A stretch of DNA of 38,159 bases, taken from assembly GCA_937891085.1 (NCBI GenBank), contig CALAEY010000083.1:1-38159 (forward strand). The letters are read 5' to 3'. A program made the translations under genes and the position numbers. Under the pieces are notes generated by a model. The model saw only the letters and a program-made list of their open reading frames with translations. It was not told where the DNA came from and ran no database searches. Source of the DNA: an uncultured Prevotellaceae bacterium (GTDB taxonomy: Bacteria; Bacteroidota; Bacteroidia; Bacteroidales; Bacteroidaceae). Shown in pieces: positions 7,772-15,129 of the stretch (positions are counted from its first letter, which is position 1; every line of letters starts with the position of its first letter).

Positions 7772-9001
7772 TCACATTCCGTTATAGTTGTCCCATCTCC
7801 ATCTGAGATTATCTTTATCGATAAAATCTGGTATTACAATGCGAGGAGGGATAAGGGAGCCATAATCCATCCTTGCTCTACCAGACAGTTCAACTATTCC
7901 TGCATCATCAATGCGAAGGTGGCCTGTGTCGAACAACATGTGAATATCCAGTCGCATAGCGAAGCCATTACCTACGCTATCCGCGCCATGGTACTTAAAA
8001 GGCTTGATATGAGCAGCCTCAAGCACTTCTGGCAATGAGACGTTAGTAATCACACAGCGCTGGCAAGCCTGAAGCACTTCTTTCCTAAACAGAGCCTGAT
8101 GCGGACGCGCCCTTGAACTCTGGACTTTCTTACGCTCAACATCTGAGATTACATCTGTAGAATTCAGCAACCGCAGTGCATCGTCTATGGTCGGATTGGT
8201 GGCAACTCCACTCAAGATAGAGTCTATCTCGTCTGAAATATCCTTGTTGAATAAGAATCGTGCCTCATCGTTGCTCCCTTCTTCTTGCATCAAATAGCCA
8301 TAGTTGCTCAGGAACAATAGGAATTCACGAGCCATGCGCTTATCATTGGCACCTCTACAGCAATCTGGCCAATCATTCAGGTCTAAATCACCATTCCTGA
8401 ACAAGCGAATAAAATCTACATAGTCTTGAAGCGTACAAGAAGGTGTCCCAGATAACGGTATGATAATCGTCCTCAATTCTTTTGTTGTCAGATATCCTGT
8501 ATGCTTGGCAATAGAAAGCAGCAGTTTTAATGGATATATCACCAGTCCACTATCTCTCCATTTCGCGCTCACTGCATCGTCCTCTATATTTGCATTAGGC
8601 AGCTTCAGGGTCATGATTGTTATGGCAGAAAACTCTGTCTGGGAAATCTCATGCCTTGCCACCTTACGGCCGAAGTCTGTCAGTGAGATATATGGTGTCT
8701 TAACTGTAGGTATTAAGTTCAAGGCTTTCCAATACTGCATCGAATTGCGCATCAGATTCCTGCTGCCTCCTCTACTCGCCAGATTCACACCTATTGAGTC
8801 ACTGATATCAGAAGACAACTCGCGCAATTCTCGATCAAACTCATCAGAGTTGTATTTATATCGGCCTTCAAGCTTCTCCATACGAAACAAGACGCCAAGC
8901 AACACAACAGGGTCGTTTATACTCTCTGTCGGAGCATAAGATGCCCATTTCCATTTGAACTCAGGAAATGGTAAACGGGGGATAAAGTCTTTGCTTAGCA
9001 T
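7772..9001 (-). CDS. HNH endonuclease, probable restriction enzyme of the adjacent methyltransferases
   Basis: 409 residues. The C-terminal third holds an HNH_2-type nuclease: CQRCVITN (near 310) supplies the first strand, AAHIKPFKYHG (near 327) the catalytic His, and DIHMLFDTGHL (near 357) the final His. The N-terminal ~280 residues, with YISLTDFGRKVARHE, look like a DNA-recognition region made of helical modules and have no motif I can name. The start is 3 nt after the stop of the intact methyltransferase, so all three genes form one operon transcribed leftwards. Role: cleavage of DNA unmodified at the cognate site. Subtype and target sequence cannot be read from the sequence. The R-M stretch looks more AT-rich than the flanking core genes. 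Confidence 0.8.
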   Translation of the reverse strand: MLSKDFIPRLPFPEFKWKWASYAPTESINDPVVLLGVLFRMEKLEGRYKYNSDEFDRELRELSSDISDSIGVNLASRGGSRNLMRNSMQYWKALNLIPTVKTPYISLTDFGRKVARHEISQTEFSAITIMTLKLPNANIEDDAVSAKWRDSGLVIYPLKLLLSIAKHTGYLTTKELRTIIIPLSGTPSCTLQDYVDFIRLFRNGDLDLNDWPDCCRGANDKRMAREFLLFLSNYGYLMQEEGSNDEARFLFNKDISDEIDSILSGVATNPTIDDALRLLNSTDVISDVERKKVQSSRARPHQALFRKEVLQACQRCVITNVSLPEVLEAAHIKPFKYHGADSVGNGFAMRLDIHMLFDTGHLRIDDAGIVELSGRARMDYGSLIPPRIVIPDFIDKDNLRWRWDNYNGM

Positions 9002-9004
9002 ATT

Positions 9005-9931
9005 TCAATTCATTCTTAAATGATTAAACTGTTCTGCTACGGCCTTTGCCAGCATAGGAGGCACGGCGTTGCCAATCTGCCGGCATACGGAAGATATGCC
9101 GCCGACGAATACATAATCCAACGGAAAGCTCTGTATAGTGGCGAGTTCTCTGCAAGTCATACGTCTCTTCCCATCAGGATGTGGCAGAATCACCACACCG
9201 CCACGTGCGTCCCCACGGGCTGTTACAGTAGGGGCTGGAGTATCAGGACTTATAGGTCTATGTCCCAGATAGCCATTGAAATTCAGTTTATACTTGGAAT
9301 AAACATGATTGGGCAAGTTGTTCGGCTTATCTGGGTCTGCCAGATCTTTCAAAGCCTCTCCTACACTTACCCATGGCAAGGTGTATAAATTCTCGTCTTT
9401 AGAATGAGTAGGCTCAGGAAAATCATAAGCACAACCCAAATCATCTCTCACACCGATGATGATCACCCTCATGCGTGTCTGAGGTACTCCATAATCAGCA
9501 GCATTCATAAGTTTGTATTGCACCCTGTAATGTAAGGACTCAAAATCATGCAGAATGTTCTTGAAGACCTGCCCCTTACCAAGGCTTAAGATACCTTTTA
9601 CATTCTCAGCAAGGAAGAACCTCGGGTGTTTGTCGCGAATCACTCTTATCATTTCTAGATAGAGTTTATTCCGCTCATCATCTTCGTGCCTACCCGTGTT
9701 GGCCACAGAAAAGCCTTGGCACGGGAAGCCACCGATAACGATGTCGCAATCGGGAATCTCTGCAGAAGAAACGTCATGAATGTCCTTCATCACTACATGA
9801 TTGCCTAAATTCAAACGGTAAGTGCTTACGGCATCTTCAAACAAGTCATTTGCCCACACTACTTGATGCCCCGCCAAGACAAAACCTAAGTCAAGGCCTC
9901 CAGCACCACTAAATAATGATACTACTTTCAT
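9005..9931 (-). CDS. DNA cytosine-C5 methyltransferase (intact)
   Basis: 308 residues, complete. Motif I FSGAGG (7-12) binds AdoMet; motif IV GGFPCQGFS contains the catalytic Cys71; motif VI is ENVKG (109-113); motif VIII reads QTRMRVIIIG; motifs IX-X end with RQIGNAVPP. The target-recognition region is short. It lies between the broken paralogue upstream (8 nt gap) and the HNH nuclease downstream (3 nt). Two tandem C5 enzymes with one nuclease usually mean an asymmetric recognition site with one enzyme per strand (known for such systems; inference here). Confidence 0.93.
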   Translation of the reverse strand: MKVVSLFSGAGGLDLGFVLAGHQVVWANDLFEDAVSTYRLNLGNHVVMKDIHDVSSAEIPDCDIVIGGFPCQGFSVANTGRHEDDERNKLYLEMIRVIRDKHPRFFLAENVKGILSLGKGQVFKNILHDFESLHYRVQYKLMNAADYGVPQTRMRVIIIGVRDDLGCAYDFPEPTHSKDENLYTLPWVSVGEALKDLADPDKPNNLPNHVYSKYKLNFNGYLGHRPISPDTPAPTVTARGDARGGVVILPHPDGKRRMTCRELATIQSFPLDYVFVGGISSVCRQIGNAVPPMLAKAVAEQFNHLRMN

Positions 9932-9939
9932 ATTGTGTT

Positions 9940-10770
9940 TTATTTAATTAAAGTGTTTTCTATGCGTTTAAGTTCTGCACCCAGTTTGCGGCTGAACAAC
10001 GGAGGCACAGCATTGCCAATCTGCCTATAGCATGATGTCTTACTTCCAGAGAACACAAAATCATCAGGGAATGTCTGTACAGCCGCACTTTCCCTTACAG
10101 AAAGCCTTCTCAATCCATTATAATGGGGAATGGCACACACTCCGCCCTTACCATTGCCCCGAGCAAGGATAGTGGGTGATGGCTTGTCTGGATCGGTCTG
10201 CCTATGTGCCGTGAAATCCCTATAAACCACCTTATACTCTGAGTACACATGATTAGGGACATTGTTCGGCTCATCGGGATTAGGGAAGTGGTCTATAGTC
10301 TGCCGTATAGAGACCCATGGTTTCAATAATCCTTTCTGGTCATGAGAAGGCAAAGGAAACCGGAAGTGTATCTGTTCATAAATATCCAGTCTTTCCCCAA
10401 CGATAACTACGCGCTGCCTCAATTGGGGGACACCGTAATCAGCCATATTGACCTTGTGCAATTCCACATGATAGCCCAGAGCTGCGAAATTTTCAAGTAT
10501 CACTTTGATTACCTCTCCCTTGCCGAGGCTCAATATTCCTTTTACATTTTCTGCTATGAAATACTTAGGTTGCTTCTCTTCTACCACTTTGCAGAAAAAG
10601 CGATAGAGCGTGTTTCGGTCATCATCTACCGCTCTTCGCAAGTTAGCTAAAGAAAAGCCTTGACAGGGGAAGCCACCGATTACGACATCGCAGCAAGGGA
10701 TAGTTTCTATAGATATGTTCCTTATAGGATCTGGCCATCTTCTCCGTGGGTCTGGAGAGCATCGGGGCAC
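9940..10770 (-). pseudogene. DNA cytosine-C5 methyltransferase, 5'-truncated
   Basis: Paralogue of the adjacent intact enzyme: it keeps motif IV (GGFPCQGFS, Cys36 of the open frame), ENVKG, QLRQRVVIVG, the target-recognition region and RQIGNAVPP, but motif I is absent. Native similarity begins about DPIRNISIETIP, matching residue ~51 of the intact copy, so roughly 50 N-terminal residues with the AdoMet loop are missing. The first ~15 codons of the open frame, from GTG 10770, read antisense through the HU-HIG remnant and are spurious. Without motif I the product should be inactive. The break coincides with the break in the HU-HIG gene near 10727. An assembly join is the main alternative to a true deletion. 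Confidence 0.85.
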
Positions 10771-11057
10771 CTACCCCTGCCGACTTCTCTGTGGCGAAGC
10801 ACATCAAGGCACTGAAGCTGCGCGCACGTGCCACGGGCGAGTTCACCAAGAACCAGTTGACCAACTTCAGCGAGGCTACCATCCAAGAGACGCACAAGAA
10901 TGCGGTGGACACCTCGAAGCCTGAGAGCGGCAACGGCAGCGAGAGCCCTGAAACTGGCAGCTCTGAGACTGGCGGTGGCAGCACCGAGCAGGGCGGTGGA
11001 ACCGATAACCCAAGCGGAGGCTCTGGCGAACAGGGCGGCGACAGCGGCATCGGATGA
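10727..11057 (+). pseudogene. HU-HIG family DNA-binding protein, 3' remnant with Gly-rich tail
   Basis: The open frame reads DLAIFSVGLESIGAPTPADF, then KHIKALKLRARATGEFTKNQ, which fits the second half of the HU-like domain in the HU-HIG family (HU fused to wHTH, Ig or a Gly-rich motif). It ends in a low-complexity tail of Gly, Ser, Glu and Thr (about 11 repeats of GGG/GSE-type units), the Gly-rich version. About the first half of the domain and the start codon are missing; upstream bases belong to the truncated methyltransferase on the other strand. The first in-frame GTG (10746) is unlikely to start anything functional. A neighbouring smalltalk gene supports the identification, as these families travel together. 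Confidence 0.7.
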
Positions 11058-11059
11058 TA

Positions 11060-11118
11060 AACGTTGAACATTAAACATTAAACGTTGAACATTAAACATT
11101 AAACATTAAACATTTAAG
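11060..11118 (+). repeat. Tandem 21-bp repeat before the smalltalk gene
   Basis: Two exact direct copies of a 21-bp unit (11060-11080 and 11081-11101), made of AACGTTGAAC plus ATTAAACATTA, are followed by a partial third copy ending at 11118. The array fills the whole gap between the HU-HIG stop and the smalltalk ATG, so it forms the translation-initiation region of that gene. Confidence 0.85.
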
Positions 11119-11223
11119 ATGAAAAACAAGGAACTTTGGAAATACGTGATCCAGCTGGCCATTGCCATCCTCACGGCAGTAGGCACCACGCTGGGCGTGA
11201 CCAGCTGCATGCAGCTTATGTAG
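11119..11223 (+). CDS. Smalltalk protein (34 aa)
   Basis: ATG at 11119 to TAG at 11223 encodes 34 residues beginning MKNKELWKYVIQLAIAILTA and ending VTSCMQLM. A charged N-terminus is followed by a single hydrophobic helix and a terminal Ser-Cys, which is the smalltalk family pattern of Bacteroidales: tiny membrane or lipoprotein-like peptides next to HU-like and amidase genes. Function is not known. It lies downstream of the HU-HIG remnant, behind a 21-bp tandem repeat, and a strong terminator follows. With HU-HIG decapitated, its original promoter may be lost too. The gene is too short for many gene callers. Confidence 0.85.
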   Translation: MKNKELWKYVIQLAIAILTAVGTTLGVTSCMQLM

Positions 11224-11241
11224 AGCACAGCTGGCAACAGA

Positions 11242-11276
11242 CAGGCAGGGACTCACAATCCCTGCCTTTTGCTTTT
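11242..11276 (+). terminator. Rho-independent terminator after smalltalk
   Basis: AGGCAGGGA, a 7-nt loop and TCCCTGCC form a GC-rich stem followed by TTTTGCTTTT. It ends the HU-HIG/smalltalk unit 20 nt after the stop. Confidence 0.85.
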
Positions 11277-11317
11277 CTGGCCAACGGCAGAGACAAGGCT
11301 TAACAACTTTTAACGCA

Positions 11318-11345
11318 TTGCGCACGCAATGATTTCATATATTTG
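11318..11345 (+). promoter_or_regulatory. Promoter for the serpin gene
   Basis: TAtaTTTG (11338-11345) matches the Bacteroidetes -7 box. A TTG at 11318-11320 lies 17 bp upstream, slightly closer than ideal. The start codon follows after 33 bp. Confidence 0.5.
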
Positions 11346-11378
11346 CGTTTATATGGAAAACAATTAAATGCTTTCACT

Positions 11379-12629
11379 ATGAGAAAATATGCATTCACAC
11401 TGCTGCTGGCCGCACTCACACTGAGTGCCTGCCATGATGAGGAACCACTGTTCCCCGATAATCCAGAACAGAACATCGACCCCGACGAGGCATGGACGCG
11501 CTTTGAAGCCATCGGCTTGACGGCTACCCAGCAACAGATGAGCCGACAGCTGGAATCGTTCTCTTGGGACTTGTTCTCACAGACCTACCAGCTGAAGAGA
11601 AGTGAGGAAAACATACTGATTTCGCCTTTCAGCCTCAACGTGGACTTGGGCATGCTGCTCAACGGACTGGACGAGGCCTCTGCCGACAAGCTTCGGGAAA
11701 CCATGAAGTTGCAAGACTATCCACTCAGCGACATCAACGAATACTTCCGCGTCATGGTGGAGGGGCTCAGCCAAGACGACAACCATGCGGTGTTCAAGAG
11801 CGCCAACTCGTTCTGGTACAACAAGGACTACAAGGCTGTGAAAAGTTTCACCAAAACCATAGGCGACATTTACAAAGCCGAGACCAAGAGCGTGGACTTC
11901 GGCAAGAAGAGCACGGTGGATGCCATCAACGCCTGGTGCTCTGAAAAGACCAACAAGCGCATCCCGAAACTCCTTGATAATACCAGCAATCAGGATCTGT
12001 TCCACCTGATCAACGCCCTCTACTTCTATGGCAAATGGGAGGCCCAGTTTGACAAGGGCCTGACCAAGAAAGAGAAATTCCGCTATGCCGACGGAAGTAA
12101 GAAAGACGTGAGCATGATGTATAAACATGCTGAAATGGGGGTGACAGAAACGGAGGCATTGGAATACATCACCCTGCCGTTCAACTCATTCTCTTTCAGC
12201 ATGTCATTCTACCTGCCAAAAGACGGATACAGCATCACGGAGGCCATAGAGAGTCTGAAGCATGACCAGAAGCGAGGTGAACTCTACGACCTGCAGCTGT
12301 GGCTCCCCAAGTTTGAATCGGAATACACCATCAACACCCTTCCAGCGGCACTGAACGCCATCAACCCAAGCCTCGACTTCTCCAGCCTGGGAGTGAACAT
12401 GCTGGAGAAGCTGCCAAGCCAGAAGGGCGGAGACATCTTGCAGAAGGCGTATATCAAGGTGGATGAAGAAGGCGTGGAAGCGGCTGCGGTGACAGACATC
12501 ATGTGGGCAGGAGCCGATATCCATGAGCCCCCACAGCCACGGGAGCTGAAGTTCGACCGTCCGTTCATTTACAGCATCAACGAGCGCAGTACGGGCACTC
12601 CTGTATTTATCGGATATTACGGGAAATAA
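11379..12629 (+). CDS. Serpin family proteinase inhibitor, lipoprotein
   Basis: 416 residues. The N-terminal signal ends in a lipobox LSAC with the lipidated Cys18, so the protein should sit on the cell envelope, plausibly exposed outside. The serpin fold is recognisable from NILISPFSLNVDLGMLLNG, the FLHLINALYF-type strand region, and the reactive-loop hinge VDEEGVEAAAVT followed by LKFDRPFIYSI near the end. Counting 17 residues from the hinge Glu places P1 at an Ala in WAGAD, but the loop is several residues longer than in alpha-1-antitrypsin, so P1 is uncertain. Small hinge residues suggest an inhibitory serpin. In gut bacteria such proteins are thought to blunt host or microbial serine proteases (inference). 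The ATG at 11379 is chosen for the signal peptide. It stands alone between a terminator and parA. Confidence 0.93.
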   Translation: MRKYAFTLLLAALTLSACHDEEPLFPDNPEQNIDPDEAWTRFEAIGLTATQQQMSRQLESFSWDLFSQTYQLKRSEENILISPFSLNVDLGMLLNGLDEASADKLRETMKLQDYPLSDINEYFRVMVEGLSQDDNHAVFKSANSFWYNKDYKAVKSFTKTIGDIYKAETKSVDFGKKSTVDAINAWCSEKTNKRIPKLLDNTSNQDLFHLINALYFYGKWEAQFDKGLTKKEKFRYADGSKKDVSMMYKHAEMGVTETEALEYITLPFNSFSFSMSFYLPKDGYSITEAIESLKHDQKRGELYDLQLWLPKFESEYTINTLPAALNAINPSLDFSSLGVNMLEKLPSQKGGDILQKAYIKVDEEGVEAAAVTDIMWAGADIHEPPQPRELKFDRPFIYSINERSTGTPVFIGYYGK

Positions 12630-12685
12630 CAACCTCTTCCCATACACTCAGCCCTTAAAAAATCAAAAAAATAGGCTGAAATAAG

Positions 12686-12713
12686 GATAGCACAAAGATT
12701 TGTGCTATCTTTG
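12686..12713 (+). promoter_or_regulatory. parAB promoter with perfect inverted-repeat operator
   Basis: GATAGCACAAA (12686-12696) and TTTGTGCTATC (12699-12709) form a perfect 11-bp inverted repeat with a 2-bp centre. Its right arm runs into the -7 box TAtcTTTG (12706-12713) of the parA promoter, 29 bp before the ATG. No TTTG is seen at -33. A dimeric regulator bound here would block or help polymerase directly. It differs from the canonical parS sequence. Confidence 0.6.
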
Positions 12714-12742
12714 CATTTTATAAAGGTATTAAAGCACAGATT

Positions 12743-13516
12743 ATGGGTAAAATCATTGCATTGGCCAACCAAAAAGGCGGAGTGGGTAAAACCACTACTA
12801 CGATCAACCTGGCAGCATCGCTCGCCACGCTGGAAAAGCGCGTGCTGGTGGTAGATGCTGACCCACAGGCTAACGCTTCTTCGGGGCTGGGCGTGAACAT
12901 CAAGCAAGTGAACTCTTCCATCTATGAGTGCCTGATAGACAATGCCGACGTGAAAGAAGCCATACATGACACAGAAATAGAGACACTGAAGGTGATTCCC
13001 TCACACATCAACCTGGTGGGGGCCGAGATAGAGATGCTCAACATGCCTGGGCGTGAGAAAATCATGCGCAACGTGTTGGCTCCACTGAAAGATGAATTCG
13101 ACTATATACTGATAGACTGCTCACCGTCATTGGGACTCATCACCGTGAACGCCCTGACGGCCGCACAGTCGGTCATCATCCCCGTGCAGGCAGAATACTT
13201 CGCACTGGAAGGCATCAGCAAGCTGCTGAACACCATCAAGATCATCAAGTCGCGCCTGAACCCCGCACTGGAGATAGAGGGCTTCCTGCTCACGATGTAT
13301 GACTCACGCCTACGCCAAGCCAACCAGATCTACGACGAGGTGAAACGCCACTTCCAAGAACTAGTGTTCAGCACCGTGATACAGCGCAACGTGAAGCTGA
13401 GCGAGGCACCCAGCTACGGACTGCCCGCCATACTCTACGATGCCGACTCTAACGGTGCCAAGAACCACATGGCACTGGCCAAGGAACTTATCAGCAGAAA
13501 CGAAGGAAAGGATTGA
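12743..13516 (+). CDS. parA: ParA/Soj family chromosome-partitioning ATPase
   Basis: 257 residues, the short chromosomal type without an N-terminal HTH. The deviant Walker A motif KGGVGKTT is at residues 10-17, followed by VVDADPQANASSGLG (Walker A') and YILIDCSPSLGL (Walker B). ParA binds DNA non-specifically as an ATP dimer and moves ParB-bound origins. The stop overlaps the region immediately before parB (2 nt gap), so the two form an operon. The promoter carries a perfect inverted repeat that may be an autoregulatory operator. The chromosomal assignment rests on the flanking core genes. Confidence 0.95.
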   Translation: MGKIIALANQKGGVGKTTTTINLAASLATLEKRVLVVDADPQANASSGLGVNIKQVNSSIYECLIDNADVKEAIHDTEIETLKVIPSHINLVGAEIEMLNMPGREKIMRNVLAPLKDEFDYILIDCSPSLGLITVNALTAAQSVIIPVQAEYFALEGISKLLNTIKIIKSRLNPALEIEGFLLTMYDSRLRQANQIYDEVKRHFQELVFSTVIQRNVKLSEAPSYGLPAILYDADSNGAKNHMALAKELISRNEGKD

Positions 13517-13518
13517 CT

Positions 13519-14394
13519 ATGGCAAAGCAACAACGAAATGCACTGGGAAGAGGACTGGATGCCCTGCTGGACATGGACAATGTGCAGACAGAAGGATCTT
13601 CCTCCATCAACGAGATAGAACTGAAGAAGATTAAGGTGAACCCCAACCAGCCGCGTAGGGAGTTCGACCCCGTGGCCCTGCAGGAGCTGGCCGACTCTAT
13701 CGAGGAGATAGGCATCATACAGCCCATCACCCTGCGTAAGCTCTCCGACGACGAATATCAGATCATAGCGGGCGAACGTCGTTTCCGTGCCGCACAGATG
13801 GCACACCTCACCACCATCCCTGCCTACATACGCACGGCCGATGATGAGAACGTGATGGAAATGGCATTGATAGAGAACATACAGCGTGAGGATCTGAACT
13901 CCGTGGAGATAGCATTGGCCTATCAGCACCTGCTGGACCAGTACGGACTGACGCAGGAACGCCTCAGTGAGCGCGTGGGGAAGAAGCGTGCCACCATAGC
14001 CAACTACCTGCGACTGCTGAAACTGCCAGCACCTATACAGCTGGGACTGCAGAACAAGCAGATAGACATGGGGCATGCCCGTGCGCTGCTCGCACTGGAT
14101 GACCCCAAGCAGCAGATGAAGCTCTATGAGGACATACTCTCACGCGACTACTCCGTGCGCAAAGTGGAAGAACTGGTGAAGGTACTGCAGAATGGCGATG
14201 AGCCTGTGGCAAGGCCGAAGTCGAAACTGCCTAAGGAGTTCAACCTGCTGACGCAGCAACTCTCCTCCTTCTTCCAGACCAAGGTGCAGTTTACCTGCTC
14301 TGACAAGGGCAAGGGAAAAATCACCATCCCCTTCAACGATGAGGAGGAGCTGGAACGCATCATGGTGCTTTTTGACGGCATGAAGAAAAGATGA
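13519..14394 (+). CDS. parB: ParB/Spo0J family partition protein
   Basis: 291 residues from the ATG at 13519. The N-terminal domain has the CTP-binding GERRFRAAQ and ENIQREDLN motifs of the ParB clamp. A central HTH region (RVGKKRATIANYLRLLKLP) binds parS, and the C-terminal ~50 residues form the dimerisation domain. It works with ParA to segregate and organise the chromosome origin. I did not spot a canonical parS in the window. The stop overlaps the next start by ATGA, so translation of the DUF5683 gene is probably coupled. Confidence 0.95.
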   Translation: MAKQQRNALGRGLDALLDMDNVQTEGSSSINEIELKKIKVNPNQPRREFDPVALQELADSIEEIGIIQPITLRKLSDDEYQIIAGERRFRAAQMAHLTTIPAYIRTADDENVMEMALIENIQREDLNSVEIALAYQHLLDQYGLTQERLSERVGKKRATIANYLRLLKLPAPIQLGLQNKQIDMGHARALLALDDPKQQMKLYEDILSRDYSVRKVEELVKVLQNGDEPVARPKSKLPKEFNLLTQQLSSFFQTKVQFTCSDKGKGKITIPFNDEEELERIMVLFDGMKKR

Positions 14395-15107
14395 AGTGGC
14401 AGAGGCTGACATACAGGCTGTGTGTGGTCATGCTGCTTTGCCTGGCCGAGGGACTGATGCTCACGGCCTATGGGCAAGACATACCGAGGGCTGAACGCCG
14501 TAGGCGTGAAGGACCGCTGAGCGACAGCATCTCCTTATCGCTGGAGACTGCTCCTGTGAGTAATCAGATGCTGGAAGACAGCCTGCAGAAGGTAGGCGTG
14601 AGCGCCAAGCTGTGGGTGCCAAATCCGACCAAGGCCACGTGGATGGCACTGGTGATACCAGGTGGCGGACAGATATACAACCATAAGTACTGGAAGCTGC
14701 CCATCTTCTACGGTGGATTCGTGGGATGCACCTATGCACTGACGTGGAACAACCGCATGTACAAGGACTATGCAGCTGCCTACAAGGATGCTGTGAACGA
14801 CAACTGGAGTTCGTCCAGCATCACAGACCTTCTGCCAGCCAGCTACATCAGAGGCACCTCGAAGACGCAGGTCACAGAAACGCTGCGTAAGCGTAAGGAC
14901 ATGTACAGGCGCTATAGAGACCTCAGCATCTTCGCCTTCATAGGCGTATATGCGCTCTCGGTGGTAGATGCCTACGTAGATGCGGAGCTGTCGAACTTCG
15001 ACATATCGTCCGATCTGAGTATGCGTGTGGAACCCACGCTGCTGAACGGGGCGGGTAGCTTCAAGTCGAAACAGACCGTGGGCGTGCAGTGCAGCATAAC
15101 GTTTTGA
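14391..15107 (+). CDS. DUF5683 domain-containing membrane protein
   Basis: 238 residues. A signal peptide or N-terminal anchor (VVMLLCLAEGLMLTAYG) is followed by the DUF5683 signature around WVPNPTKATWMALVIPGGGQ and IYNHKYWKLPIFYGGFVG, with one further hydrophobic stretch near FAFIGVYALSVVDAYVDA. Function is unknown. In Bacteroidetes it is typically found between parB and a lytic transglycosylase, as here, suggesting an envelope task linked to growth or division (inference). It overlaps parB by 4 nt. Confidence 0.85.
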   Translation: MKWQRLTYRLCVVMLLCLAEGLMLTAYGQDIPRAERRRREGPLSDSISLSLETAPVSNQMLEDSLQKVGVSAKLWVPNPTKATWMALVIPGGGQIYNHKYWKLPIFYGGFVGCTYALTWNNRMYKDYAAAYKDAVNDNWSSSSITDLLPASYIRGTSKTQVTETLRKRKDMYRRYRDLSIFAFIGVYALSVVDAYVDAELSNFDISSDLSMRVEPTLLNGAGSFKSKQTVGVQCSITF

Positions 15108-15129
15108 GAGAACATAATAAAGACCATAT

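Larger units (their letters stand above)
3398..12629. other. Accessory island between surE and parA
   Basis: Between two core blocks lie genes of variable-cassette type: DUF5675, BT4734/DUF3987, an unrecognised pair, an R-M cluster, an HU-HIG remnant, smalltalk and a serpin. No integrase, transposase, attachment repeat or IS end was seen, so the mobility mechanism is unknown. Parts of the island look more AT-rich than the flanks. The DUF3987 end and the HU/smalltalk end look like two halves of one known cassette type separated by the 6332-10730 insert. Confidence 0.55.

Noticed and set aside
9940..10770. Reading the truncated methyltransferase as a novel N-terminal variant
   Set aside because: Its first ~15 codons are antisense to HU-HIG sequence and carry no AdoMet motif, so truncation is the simpler reading.
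10643..11099. Minus-strand frames with Pro/Ser-rich or Ala/Leu-rich translations
   Set aside because: They are antisense images of the Gly/Ser/Glu-rich HU-HIG tail and cross the joint at 10727.
11060..11118. 21-bp repeats as a CRISPR or plasmid iteron set
   Set aside because: Copies abut directly without spacers, only two are exact, and there is no replication gene nearby.
12648..12679. TCAGCC/GGCTGA repeat after the serpin as a terminator
   Set aside because: Only a 6-bp stem around a ~20-nt A-rich loop, with no T-run on the plus strand.
12686..12709. Inverted repeat as parS or as a terminator
   Set aside because: It does not match the CACGTG-centred parS consensus, and a 2-nt loop cannot form a terminator hairpin.
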